Shown here: positions 33,901 through 41,965 of the stretch, piece by piece | Layout: each line of letters opens with the position of its first letter | How positions within the stretch are numbered: the first letter of the stretch is position 1 | From: CAZNLL01 sp964573885 | GTDB lineage: Bacteria > Desulfobacterota > DSM-4660 > Desulfatiglandales > Desulfatiglandaceae | DNA: 64,000 bases | NCBI GenBank assembly: GCA_964573885.1 | Contig: CAZNLL010000004.1 | Coordinates: 6,398-70,397 of the forward strand | Reading direction: 5' to 3' | The notes under the pieces: generated by a model | Seen by the model: only the letters and a program-made list of their open reading frames with translations | Told to the model about the DNA's origin: nothing | Databases searched by the model: none | Program-made: the position numbers and the translations under genes

Positions 33901-33939
33901 GACCGACAGATTGAGGCGGCCCTGTCCGGCCTGAAGTAA
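30910..33939 (+). CDS. hdrA: HdrA-like protein, selenocysteine form (Sec64)
   Basis: A 1009-residue flavin/iron-sulfur electron-transfer protein, read through an in-frame TGA at 31099-31101. The codon falls in NDCAM-Sec-ILSPKLVEVGRH, where other HdrA proteins have Cys or Sec, and the frame continues intact for 945 residues. FAD fold 1 starts VVGGGITGLQSALDLADS. A 2x[4Fe-4S] ferredoxin insert follows (CIACGICAEKCPAK; CIYFKKGKCRACEKFCPAGA, with an unusual first spacing), then CVGSRETNQCDNPYCSAVCC, FAD fold 2 (IIGGGLSGMTAALHLADQG) and C-terminal CIGCGLCAEVCRFGG plus CKGCGLCAASCPQRAI. It probably exchanges electrons between MvhD and ferredoxin or the MetV/MetF module. The bare AUG frame would end after 63 residues. 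Confidence 0.93.
31099..31101 (+). other. Selenocysteine codon UGA (HdrA Sec64)
   Basis: In-frame TGA between CAM and ILSPKLVEVG. The cysteine-form paralogue at 19135 has Cys at the aligned position. The 29 bases at 31108-31136 are nearly identical to those after the TGA of the other hdrA at 34905. Confidence 0.93.
31108..31136 (+). promoter_or_regulatory. selC-dependent SECIS: SECIS-like element of hdrA (Sec64)
   Basis: Begins 6 nt after the TGA. It contains AACTGGTCGAGGTCGG; the GGTC can sit in a small apical loop, as in the E. coli fdhF element. The stem is weaker than in the paralogue at 34914, since the first arm reads GCCCA instead of GCCGA. Near-identity with that copy, also at third codon positions, suggests RNA-level constraint. 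Confidence 0.5.
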
Positions 33940-33958
33940 GAAGCGGGAAGGTAAAACC

Positions 33959-34708
33959 ATGGACGAATTTGAACCCAAGATACTCGCATTCCTTTGTAAC
34001 TGGTGCGCCTATGCGGCCGCGGACCTGGCCGGGGTATCCCGATTTCAGTATCCCCCCAACGTACGCCCCATCAGGGTCATGTGTTCCGCCAGGGTCGACC
34101 CCCTGTTTCTGGTCAAGGCCCTGAAACAGGGATGGGACGGCATTCTCGTCTCCGGGTGACATATGGGCGACTGCCATTACCTGGACGGTAATGTTCAAGC
34201 TGAAAAAAAGATCCGCCTCACCCAAAGGCTTCTCGCCCTGGCGGGCCCCGGAAGGGATCGGCTTCACCTGGCCTGGTGCTCTTCGGCGGAAGGTCAGCGC
34301 TACGCGGAGATCATCAAGGAAGTGACGGATTCTATAAGAGAGCAGGGCCCCTTTGATCCTGAGGCCTATAAGCTCCCTTTGGAAGCGGCTGAGATGACGT
34401 TGGAAAGCGAAACCCTGAGGTGGCTGGTGGGCAAGGAGGTGTCCCTCACCACCCAGGGAGATGTGTATGGCCGCAAATGGGATGCAGACCGATTTGAAGC
34501 CATTCTGACCGGTGTTCTGGAATCCGAGTACCAACAGAACCTGATCACCCTGGCCTTGAGACAGGGATGCAGCTCTGTGCGGGATATCGGTCAACAGACC
34601 GGTCTGGAACTTATCCGGGTCTCTCAACTCCTCTCCGAGATGGAAAAGGCGGCCCGGGTCGTGTTTAAGGGGCACCAGGACCGTGTGCCCGTATTTGAAG
34701 CGTCATAA
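33959..34708 (+). CDS. mvhD: MvhD-like protein, selenocysteine form (Sec67), with C-terminal extension
   Basis: A 249-residue protein read through TGA at 34157-34159. Residues 1-140 are the MvhD iron-sulfur domain: FLCNWCAYAAADLAG keeps both cysteines of the first motif, while the second motif reads VSG-Sec-HMGDCHYLDGN, with Sec in place of the first cysteine. Residues about 150-249 are an extension absent from the other two copies. It includes LESEYQQNLITLALRQGCSS and VRDIGQQTGLELIRVSQLL, a likely winged-helix fold. The domain may join this MvhD to a different partner or act in regulation. It lies 19 nt after hdrA and 10 nt before the next hdrA. Confidence 0.9.
34157..34159 (+). other. Selenocysteine codon UGA (MvhD Sec67)
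   Basis: In-frame TGA in the second MvhD cysteine motif (G-U-H-M-G-D-C). The paralogues have cysteine here (GCQEDSC and GCLEGDC). A perfect hairpin begins 15 nt later. Confidence 0.93.
34175..34193 (+). promoter_or_regulatory. SECIS hairpin of mvhD (Sec67)
   Basis: CATTACC (34175-34181) and GGTAATG (34187-34193) form a perfect 7-bp stem with the 5-nt loop TGGAC. It begins 15 nt after the UGA, the distance expected for a bacterial SECIS upper stem-loop. Confidence 0.8.
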
Positions 34709-34718
34709 AGGGGTAGAA

Positions 34719-37700
34719 ATGGAAACAAGACCAGGAACCAAGAGCGGAACGGTCATGGTGGTGGGTGCGGGTATTGCAGGCATGCAGGCCGCACTGGACC
34801 TTGCCAACTCCGGCTATTATGTGCACTTGGTGGAAAGCTCTTCGAGCATCGGCGGCATGATGGCCCGTTTGGACAAGACCTTCCCCACCAATGACTGCGC
34901 CATGTGAATTATTTCGCCGAAACTGGTCGAGGTCGGCCGGCATCTGAATATCAACATCGTCCCCAACACTGACGTGGAAGGCATTGAGGGTGAACCCGGC
35001 AATTTCGAGGTGACCCTTCTCCGTCGCCCCCGTTACATTGATATGGAGAAGTGTACGGCCTGTGGGGAGTGTGCAAAGCGCTGCCCGGTGGCCGCCATCA
35101 ATCAGTATAACCTGGGCCTTGATCAGAGAAAGGCCACCTATATCGACTATCCCCAGGCCGTGCCCCTGGCCTTCTCCATTGACCCGGACACCTGTATCGG
35201 GTGCGGACTCTGTGAGATGATGTGCATCGCCAAGGCGGTCGAATACGGAGACAAGGAGGTGCGGGATACCCTTACCGTGGGCGCTGTCATCCTTTCGCCC
35301 GGCAGCCGGGGCTTTGATCCCTCGGGTCTGGATGTATTCGGCTACGGCAAATATCCCAATGTGGTGACCAGCGAGGAGTTTGAGAGGATCCTGAGCGCTT
35401 CCGGCCCATACAGGGGACACCTCATGAGACCCCAGGACAGAGAGGCCCCGGAAAAAATCGCCTGGATCCAGTGCGTGGGTTCCCGGGACGTAAACCTCTG
35501 CGGTAACGGCTACTGTTCCTCCGTGTGCTGCATGTACGCCATCAAGGAGGCCATGATCGCCAAGGAGCACGCCCATAGCGATCTTGATTGTGCCATATTC
35601 AATATGGACATGAGGACCTTTGGTAAAGACTATGAAGACTACTACAACCGGGCACGGAAAGAACAGGGTATCCGGTTTATAAAGTCCAGGGTCCACACCA
35701 TTGATGAGGACCGGGACACGGGCGACCTTTTCATCAACTACGTGCACGAGAGCGGGGAGATGAAACGGGAGGTCTTCAACATGGTGGTCCTCTCCGTGGG
35801 CCTGGAGATACCCGAGTCCACTGCGACCCTGGCCGAGCGGCTGGGGGTGGCGTTGAATTCCTACCGCTTCGCGGTCACCCCTCCTTTTGAACCCGTTGCC
35901 ACATCCCGGCCCGGGGTTTTCGTGAGCGGTGTGCTGCAGTCTCCTAAAGACATCCCCAGTTCAGTCACCGAGGCCAGCGCAGCCGCCTGCGCCGCGGAAA
36001 TGACCCTCGCCGAAGTCAGAGGTACGGATATCAAGACCATCGAGCTTCCTCCGGAAATGGAGGTCTCCCAGGAAGAACCGCGAATCGGGGTATTTGTGTG
36101 CAACTGCGGGATCAATATCGGCGGGGTGGTTGACGTGCCGGCCGTCACCCGTTACGCCGCCACCCTGCCCTACGTGGCCCTGGCCGATGAAAATCTCTTT
36201 ACCTGCTCCCAAGACACCCAGGACAGGATCAAGGATGTGATCCAAGAAAACCGCCTCAACCGCGTGGTGGTCGCCTCCTGCTCTCCCAGGACCCACGAAC
36301 CCCTGTTTCAAGAAACCCTTCAGGCCTGCGGCCTCAACAAGTATCTCTTTGAGATGGCCAATATCCGGGACCAGGACTCCTGGGTCCATGGAAACGATCC
36401 GGAAGCGGCCACCAAAAAGGCCAAAGACCTGGTCCGTATGGCCGTGGCCAGGGCCAGCCTGTTAAAACCGCTCACGGAACGAAAAATCTCCATTAACAAA
36501 CGGGCACTGGTCCTGGGCGGTGGTGTAGCGGGCATGAATGCCGCCCTGGGATTGGCGGAACAGGGTTTTGAGGTGGTTATCGTAGAGAAGGAGGCCCAGC
36601 TCGGAGGTCTGGCAAGGGAACTCACCGCCACCATTGAGGGGGCCGATATTCAAAAATACCTCCTCAGCCTGGTGGAACGGGTCACTGAACACGAAAAAAT
36701 CCAAATACTCACCGAATCCCTGGTGGTGGGCTTTACCGGATTCAAGGGCAACTTCACCACGGAAGTCCTGGTGGGCCCCGGCATGTATGAACGAAAGATT
36801 GAGCACGGCGCCGTGATCCTGGCCACGGGAGCCAGGCCGTATACCCCCAAGGAATACCTCTACGGCCAGGATCACCGGGTCATGACGCAGATCGCTCTGG
36901 GCAAACGCCTGGAACTGAAAGGGGCCTCCGACCTCAATCAGGTGGTCATGATCCAATGCGTGGGATCGAGGAATGAAGAAAACCCCTACTGCTCTCGCGT
37001 TTGTTGCCAGAGTGCCGTGAAAAACGCCCTTCATATCAAGGAACTCAACCCCGATGCAACGGTCTTTATCCTGTACCGGGATATGCGCATGTACGGTCTG
37101 CTGGAGGACTATTACGCCGAGGCCAGAAAACGGGGCATCATCTTTTCCCGTTTCTCCCAGGATAATGCACCCCAGGTGGAGGCCCTGGACGAGGGGATCA
37201 AGGTCACCTTCAGGGACCCAATTCTTGACCGCGATCTCTCGGTCATGGCCGACCGTCTCGTGCTGAGTACGGGTATGGTCCCGGAAGATACCCACGAACT
37301 GGCCTCCATTTTGAAACTCCCCCGGAGCCGAGAGGGCTTTTTCATCGAGGCCCACGTCAAACTGAGACCTGTGGACCTGGCCAATGAGGGCATCTTTGTG
37401 TGCGGCACGGCCCACAGCCCTAAACTCATCTCCGAGAGCATTTCCCAGGCCTTTGCGGCCGCATGCCGGGCCGTCACCTTTCTCGCCCAGGATGAAATGA
37501 CCCTTTCCGCGGTCACGGCCAAGGTGGACCAAGACAGGTGTGCGGCCTGTCTCGTCTGTGTCAGGGCCTGCCCTTACGGCGTGCCGCACATCAACGAGGA
37601 CGGGGTCAGTGAAATTGATGAGGCCTTATGTCATGGATGCGGGATCTGCGCGGCGGAGTGTCCTGCCAAGGCCATAGAATTGAACTGGTATGAAGATGAA

Positions 37701-37745
37701 CAAATCATAAGCAAAGTGGATGCTTTGCTGGAAGGGGTCCTGTGA
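34719..37745 (+). CDS. hdrA: HdrA-like protein, selenocysteine form (Sec63)
   Basis: A 1008-residue second selenoprotein HdrA, read through TGA at 34905-34907. FAD fold 1: VVGAGIAGMQAALDLANSG; then NDCAM-Sec-IISPKLVEVGRH. The ferredoxin insert is regular here (CTACGECAKRCPVAA; CIGCGLCEMMCIAKAV), unlike the preceding copy. CVGSRDVNLCGNGYCSSVCC, FAD fold 2 (VLGGGVAGMNAALGLAEQG) with CVGSRNEENPYCSRVCC, and C-terminal CAACLVCVRACPYG plus CHGCGICAAECPAKAI follow. The start is at METRPGTK, with AAGGGG 6 nt ahead. The stop overlaps the next mvhD (TGATG). Tandem HdrA proteins of this size may form one large heteromeric complex. Confidence 0.93.
34905..34907 (+). other. Selenocysteine codon UGA (HdrA Sec63)
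   Basis: In-frame TGA in NDCAM-Sec-IISPKL, the same position as Sec64 of the preceding HdrA. The frame continues for 945 residues without a break. Confidence 0.93.
34914..34937 (+). promoter_or_regulatory. SECIS-like element of hdrA (Sec63)
   Basis: Begins 6 nt after the TGA. GCCGA (34916-34920) pairs with TCGGC (34933-34937), with an inner CT/GG pair and the loop GGTCGA. A GGTC-containing apical loop is typical for bacterial SECIS elements. The block is nearly identical to 31108-31136. Confidence 0.6.
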
Positions 37746-38176
37746 TGGAGGAGTTCACACCCGTTATTGTGGCATTCTGTTGTAATTTTTGAGGGTATAC
37801 AGCCGCGGACCTGGCAGGTTCCATGCGACTCCAGTATCCCAATACCATCAGGATTGTACGGGTGCCTTGCACCGGAAAGGTGGATCTTTTGCACATGCTT
37901 CACGCCTTTGAAAAAGGGGCCGACGGGGTTTATGTGGTGGGGTGCCTTGAAGGAGACTGTCGTTTCGAAAACGGCAATCTCAGGGCCCGCAAGCGGGTGG
38001 AACAGGCCCGAAAGATCCTGGATGCGGTGGGCATCGGAGGCGAGCGGGTGCAGATGTACAACCTCTCCTCCGGTGAAGGTCCCCGGTTTGCCGAGGTGGC
38101 CGTGGAAATGACCGAACAGATCAAGGCCCTGGGCCCTAACCCCCTTAAGAAGGCCAAAGCCCGGATGGCGGCCTAA
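37745..38176 (+). CDS. mvhD: MvhD-like protein, selenocysteine form (Sec16)
   Basis: A 143-residue MvhD-type iron-sulfur protein, read through TGA at 37790-37792. Here selenocysteine is in the first motif, FCCNF-Sec-GYTAADLAG, while the second motif keeps both cysteines (VVGCLEGDCRF). That is the reverse of the copy at 33959. The rest follows the family (VPCTGKVDLLHMLHAFEKGA, then RVQMYNLSSGEGPRFAEVAV). Without readthrough only 15 residues would be made, and the first downstream ATG at 37823 would miss the N-terminal metal-binding motif. The ATG overlaps the hdrA stop. metV follows 59 nt later. Confidence 0.92.
37790..37792 (+). other. Selenocysteine codon UGA (MvhD Sec16)
   Basis: In-frame TGA in CCNF-Sec-GYTAADLAG. 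The copies at 21897 (SNCASSAA) and 33959 (NWCAYAAAD) have cysteine at this position. Confidence 0.92.
37807..37822 (+). promoter_or_regulatory. SECIS hairpin of mvhD (Sec16)
   Basis: GGACCT (37807-37812) pairs with AGGTTCC (37816-37822) around the loop GGC, leaving one bulged T in the 3' arm. It begins 14 nt after the UGA. A bulged U in the upper stem is a known feature of the E. coli SECIS element. Confidence 0.65.
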
Positions 38177-38235
38177 GGCTGCTTCCAGGAGGGTCTTCGT
38201 GCAGTGAACCCCACAGGAAGGAGAGGTCACGGGAG

Positions 38236-38904
38236 ATGATTGTTGCAGAGAAAAAGCCGATAGAGGAAATCATTGAGGAAGTCAAGGACTTTGAAAAGAT
38301 CCTCGTCGCCGGCTGCAACGAGTGTGTCACAGTGTGCGAAGCCGGTGGGAAAAAGGAGGTGGGTGTTCTGGCCTCGGCCTTACGCATGTATTTCATGAAT
38401 CAAGGCAAGCAGGTCCAGATCGACGAGGTGACGCTGGAACGCCAGTGTGACCATGAATACCTGGAAGAACTCCGCGACAGGATTGATCAGTACGAGGCCG
38501 TAGTCTCCCTGGCCTGCGGAGTGGGGGTCCAGTTTCTGGCGGAAACGTACTTTTCCACCCCTGTGTTTCCGGGGGTCAACACATGCTTCATGGGGGTCAC
38601 CGAAGAGAGGGGGGTCTGGAGCGAGCGCTGCCAGGGTTGCGGACAGTGCATCCTGGGCAAAACCGCGGGGATCTGCCCCATATCCCGGTGTGCCAAGCGG
38701 CTCCTGAACGGGCCCTGCGGAGGATCCACCAAGGGGAAATGTGAAATCAGCAAGGACCTCGACTGTGCCTGGCAACTCATCATTGACCGCCTCAAAGAAC
38801 TCGGCAGGCTTGATGATTATGAATGCATCATCCCTATCAAAGACTGGTCTACGGAGCGGGCCGGAGGACCCAGAAAAGTGGTCAGGGAGGACGTGAGACA
38901 ATGA
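38236..38904 (+). CDS. metV: MetV: iron-sulfur partner of methylene-THF reductase, copy 2
   Basis: A 222-residue protein, same length as copy 1 at 22336 and clearly paralogous (MIVAEKKPIEEIIEEVKDFE). Cysteine regions are kept: VAGCNECVTVCEAGG, then CQGCGQCILGKTAGICPISR, CAKRLLNGPCGG and GKCEISKDLDC. It overlaps metF copy 2 by 4 nt. It belongs to the selenoprotein operon and should connect the HdrA/MvhD proteins to MetF. Two complete metV-metF pairs in one region suggest separate electron routes or directions, for example CO2 fixation versus acetate oxidation; this is inference. Confidence 0.92.
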   Translation: MIVAEKKPIEEIIEEVKDFEKILVAGCNECVTVCEAGGKKEVGVLASALRMYFMNQGKQVQIDEVTLERQCDHEYLEELRDRIDQYEAVVSLACGVGVQFLAETYFSTPVFPGVNTCFMGVTEERGVWSERCQGCGQCILGKTAGICPISRCAKRLLNGPCGGSTKGKCEISKDLDCAWQLIIDRLKELGRLDDYECIIPIKDWSTERAGGPRKVVREDVRQ

Positions 38905-39851
38905 GCAGCACTGTGAAGACAAAGACGCCCAGCAAGTTGGAAAAGATTTTGGCATCAGGTCACCTTGCCGTCACCTCTGAATGCGGGCCGCCCAGGGGGG
39001 GTGATCCCGAGGCCATTACCAAGAAGGCCGAGATGCTCAGGGATCATGTGGATGCCATCAACATTACCGACAACCAGACATCGGTGACCCGCCTTTGCAG
39101 CCTGGCGGCCTGCATCCACCTCAAGCTCATGGGTATTGAGGCCACCTTGCAAATGGTGGTGAGGGACCGCAACCGCATCGCTCTCCAGAGTGACATCCTG
39201 GGAGCCGCCTCTTTTGAGATCTACAATATTCTCTGCCTCTCGGGAGATCATCAGCAATTCGGTGATTGTCCTCAGGGTCAAAACGTCTTTGATCTGGATT
39301 CGATACAGCTTATTCAGACCGTCAGGCTCATGCGGGACGAGGGCAAGTTCCTGGGCGGCGATGATATCAAGCGACCTCCCCGGATGTTTGTAGGTGCCGC
39401 GGCCAATCCCTTTGCGGATCCTTTTGAAATCCGGGTCCCCCGTCTGGCCAAGAAGATCGCCGCCGGTGTCGAATTTATTCAGACGCAGTGCATCTATAAC
39501 CTGGACAAGTTTGAGGAATGGATGAGGCTGGCCCAGGAGCGCGGGTTGACCGAAAAGGCCTATATCCTGGCGGGGGTCACCCCATTGAAATCCGCGGGAA
39601 TGGCCAAATACATGCAGAAACGTGTTCCCGGCATGGACGTCCCCGATGACGTGGTGAAGCGCATGAGCGGCGTGGCCAAGGAAAAACAGCCTGACGAAGG
39701 TATTCAGATCTGCATAGAGACCATTCAACGCCTCAAGGAAGTGGAAGGCGTGAAAGGCTTCCATGTAATGGCCATTGAGTGGGAGGAAAAGGTCCCCTAT
39801 ATTGTGGAACAGGGCGGTCTTTACCCGAGACCGGACCCGAATACCCTATAG
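38901..39851 (+). CDS. metF: Methylenetetrahydrofolate reductase, copy 2
   Basis: A 316-residue TIM-barrel flavoenzyme paralogous to the copy at 23001. The start is the ATG overlapping the metV stop (ATGA); an in-frame ATG 78 nt upstream lies inside metV. Motifs: VTSECGPPRGGDPEA, NITDNQTSVTRLCS, VRDRNRIALQSDILG, LCLSGDHQQFGDCP, FVGAAANPFADP and FIQTQCIYNLDKF, ending IEWEEKVPYIVE. It interconverts methylene-THF and methyl-THF. It is the last catalytic gene of the selenoprotein operon; a receiver gene follows 48 nt downstream. Confidence 0.94.
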   Translation: MSSTVKTKTPSKLEKILASGHLAVTSECGPPRGGDPEAITKKAEMLRDHVDAINITDNQTSVTRLCSLAACIHLKLMGIEATLQMVVRDRNRIALQSDILGAASFEIYNILCLSGDHQQFGDCPQGQNVFDLDSIQLIQTVRLMRDEGKFLGGDDIKRPPRMFVGAAANPFADPFEIRVPRLAKKIAAGVEFIQTQCIYNLDKFEEWMRLAQERGLTEKAYILAGVTPLKSAGMAKYMQKRVPGMDVPDDVVKRMSGVAKEKQPDEGIQICIETIQRLKEVEGVKGFHVMAIEWEEKVPYIVEQGGLYPRPDPNTL

Positions 39852-39899
39852 GGGGGTCGCTGATAAATGGCAGTAAACCATTTTTGAGGAGGTATCGTT

Positions 39900-40280
39900 A
39901 TGGCCAAAAAATACATCTTAGTGGTGGATGATGATCCTGATCTGGTGGAAACGGTGGCCATGATGCTGGAAAGCAAGGGATGTGAGGTGGGCCGTGCCTA
40001 TGACGGCGTTGAAGGCGAAGAGTCCATCAAGGAACGCCGACCGGATCTCATCATCTTGGATGTCATGATGCCCAGAAAGGACGGCTACGTCCTCTGCAGC
40101 GAGCTCAAGGCAAACCCCGAAACTCAGGATATCCCCATTGTACTCCTTACGGCGGTGGGAGAGGCGGTGCCTACCACCACTTACACCCATGCCGACGGCA
40201 TGTCTACGGAAGCGGATGACTATATTGCCAAACCCATTGATACCGAGGGCTTGTGGGAGGTGGTCACGGCCCTCTTGTGA
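39900..40280 (+). CDS. Single-domain response regulator
   Basis: A 126-residue CheY-like receiver with all functional residues: acidic pocket VVDDDPDL, phosphoacceptor aspartate in IILDVMMPRKDGY (about residue 54), threonine in VLLTAVGE and lysine in DDYIAKPID. No output domain. GAGGAGG precedes the ATG. It lies 48 nt after metF copy 2, so the selenoprotein operon begins and ends with a receiver gene; the first one looks degenerate and this one looks intact. It could be a phosphate sink or an adaptor for the kinases at 24410-27846 (inference). Confidence 0.92.
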   Translation: MAKKYILVVDDDPDLVETVAMMLESKGCEVGRAYDGVEGEESIKERRPDLIILDVMMPRKDGYVLCSELKANPETQDIPIVLLTAVGEAVPTTTYTHADGMSTEADDYIAKPIDTEGLWEVVTALL

Positions 40281-40319
40281 TCTCCTGCCATCAGACGGGA
40301 CGCCGGAGCCGGGCTCTCC

Positions 40320-41354
40320 ATGACAACCCCGACCAAACTCGGTGGATTCAAGATTCTCAAAGAGGTGGTCTGGACATCTATTGTCGCGACCCCCGAAACC
40401 CCTGGATTCGCTGCAAGCTTCTGCCGCCTCCTTGCAGAAGGTGGGATCAACCTCGCCTACCTCACCTTGGGCAGGGGTTTTTCCCGGGGGACAATGAATG
40501 TGGTTGTGGATGCCCAAAACGGTGACGCCGTGGCGCAGCGTACCGCCCATTTTTTGGGAGGAGAGGGTCCGGACTTCAGACGGGCCGTCATCCTCTCCCT
40601 CTTCCCCCACCGCAGCAATCCCCATGTGATGGGAGCGCTCTTGGGGGCACTGGGAAGGCAGGAGGTGAGACCCATGGCCCTGGCCAGTTCTTCCTCGGCC
40701 GTTTCTATGGTCTTAGGAGAAGAGGCTGCAGAGCGGGCCGCCGCCTCCCTTTTCGGCCCTTTTAATTTCAGTGCCTACCGGACCCCCTCGGATTGGAAAC
40801 TGGCTCAAAAAGGCAAGGAAGCGCTCTATAAGGAGGTGGTGGCCTCATACCAGGAGAAACGGCCCAAGGTCTATGCCTTGGAGTGGCAGGACGAGCAGCA
40901 GCTCCTGGCGGTGACCTCAGAGAGCAGTGACCTGGGCAGGCTGGGTGCCGTCTTCCAGGACTTCGCCCGGATGGACCTCTCCTTAAACTTCCTGGTTGCA
41001 AGTCTCTCGGAAGGAGGGGAAAAGGTGAGGCTCCTCTTCTCTCTCCCGGGCCTGAAGGGACAAAACTACCCTGGGATCATCGAATCCCGCCTCCCCCATG
41101 GGGCCAGCTCGGATATGTACCCCGTGGGGGTCTTTTCCATGAACGGCCCCCACTTTGGGGACCGCTACGGCATTGCCCGGGACCTCCTCACCGCCTTTGA
41201 TCAGGACCGGGTGGAATTGCTGGGGCTTTGCTGCTCCATTCATTCCATCACCGGTGCCGTACCCGCCAACATGATGCAACCCGCCATCCGCGCCATACAG
41301 GGATGCTTTGAGGTCCCCTCGGTCATCAAAAAGACCCCCTTCATTTCCCGTTGA
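40320..41354 (+). CDS. ACT-domain-like protein
   Basis: A 344-residue soluble protein of unknown role with repeated ACT-like ligand-binding folds. The first (WTSIVATPETPGFAASFCRL, then LAEGGINLAYLTLGRG) resembles the amino-acid-sensing ACT domains of aspartate kinases; a second similar unit is around SSSSAVSMVLGEEAAERAA, and a third around LLAVTSESSDLGRLGAVFQD. No catalytic motif is visible. It follows the receiver gene by 39 nt and may be the last gene of the hdrA/metF operon. A metabolite-sensing partner is plausible but not shown. Confidence 0.7.
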   Translation: MTTPTKLGGFKILKEVVWTSIVATPETPGFAASFCRLLAEGGINLAYLTLGRGFSRGTMNVVVDAQNGDAVAQRTAHFLGGEGPDFRRAVILSLFPHRSNPHVMGALLGALGRQEVRPMALASSSSAVSMVLGEEAAERAAASLFGPFNFSAYRTPSDWKLAQKGKEALYKEVVASYQEKRPKVYALEWQDEQQLLAVTSESSDLGRLGAVFQDFARMDLSLNFLVASLSEGGEKVRLLFSLPGLKGQNYPGIIESRLPHGASSDMYPVGVFSMNGPHFGDRYGIARDLLTAFDQDRVELLGLCCSIHSITGAVPANMMQPAIRAIQGCFEVPSVIKKTPFISR

Positions 41355-41446
41355 AAGGTTCCAAGTTTCAATGCTATCATTACTGGATCCTGACCTGGAA
41401 AACACGGGAAAGGGTGAAGGCTTTATCCCCTTGAGGAGGTCTTTCC

Positions 41447-41956
41447 ATGAATAAGATAACTCCCTTGTCCCCTCTTCTCCCGGGGCTGGTCCTTTTTCTG
41501 TGCCTCGCCCTGGGCCCAGCGCCGGGGTGCCGGTTTGCCCGGGTCAAGACAAGCCCCGTCCCGCAACAGGAAGTGCCTGCCTTTATAGACAGCCGTTATG
41601 ATGGGCTTCAAGCCGATTACTCCGGAAAGGCGGATGCCCCTGCCGCGCTCCTCTTTGACCTTAAAGGCGACAATATCACCCTCACGGGAAAGGGATGGCA
41701 TCCGGTCTCCAGTCAGGAATCCCTGGATAAAATGATACAAAACATGATGACCCGGTACAGGTACTGGGGCAGGGATGCCCAGGGTCCCCAGCTTTCTCTT
41801 ATTGTGGACGAAACGGGCAAGACCATCGGTTATCTCTTCTCCGCAATGGACAACACGGATATCACCCGGCAAGGCTCCACCTATCGGGTGGCCCCTGTCA
41901 CGGATCTGGACGTCCGCGAAAAGGCAAGGCCGGGGATCAGGGGGGCCGGGGGCTGA
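41447..41956 (+). CDS. Exported protein, possible lipoprotein
   Basis: A 169-residue protein with an N-terminal hydrophobic signal (LLPGLVLFLCLALGPAPGC). The cysteine at about residue 28 could be a lipidation site, but PAPGC is a weak lipobox. The mature part (YDGLQADYSGKADAPAALLF, then DETGKTIGYLFSAMDNTDIT) is an unassigned alpha/beta fold. GAGGAGG lies 11 nt before the ATG. It stands 92 nt after the ACT-like gene and converges on the M20 peptidase gene with 9 nt between stops. Confidence 0.7.
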   Translation: MNKITPLSPLLPGLVLFLCLALGPAPGCRFARVKTSPVPQQEVPAFIDSRYDGLQADYSGKADAPAALLFDLKGDNITLTGKGWHPVSSQESLDKMIQNMMTRYRYWGRDAQGPQLSLIVDETGKTIGYLFSAMDNTDITRQGSTYRVAPVTDLDVREKARPGIRGAGG

Positions 41957-41965
41957 TCCAAGCGC

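Noticed and set aside
34665..35747. A 360-codon minus-strand frame opposite hdrA, and similar long ones at 20968-21939 and 36462-37589
   Set aside because: Antisense shadows of hdrA; no motif, start site or operon context.
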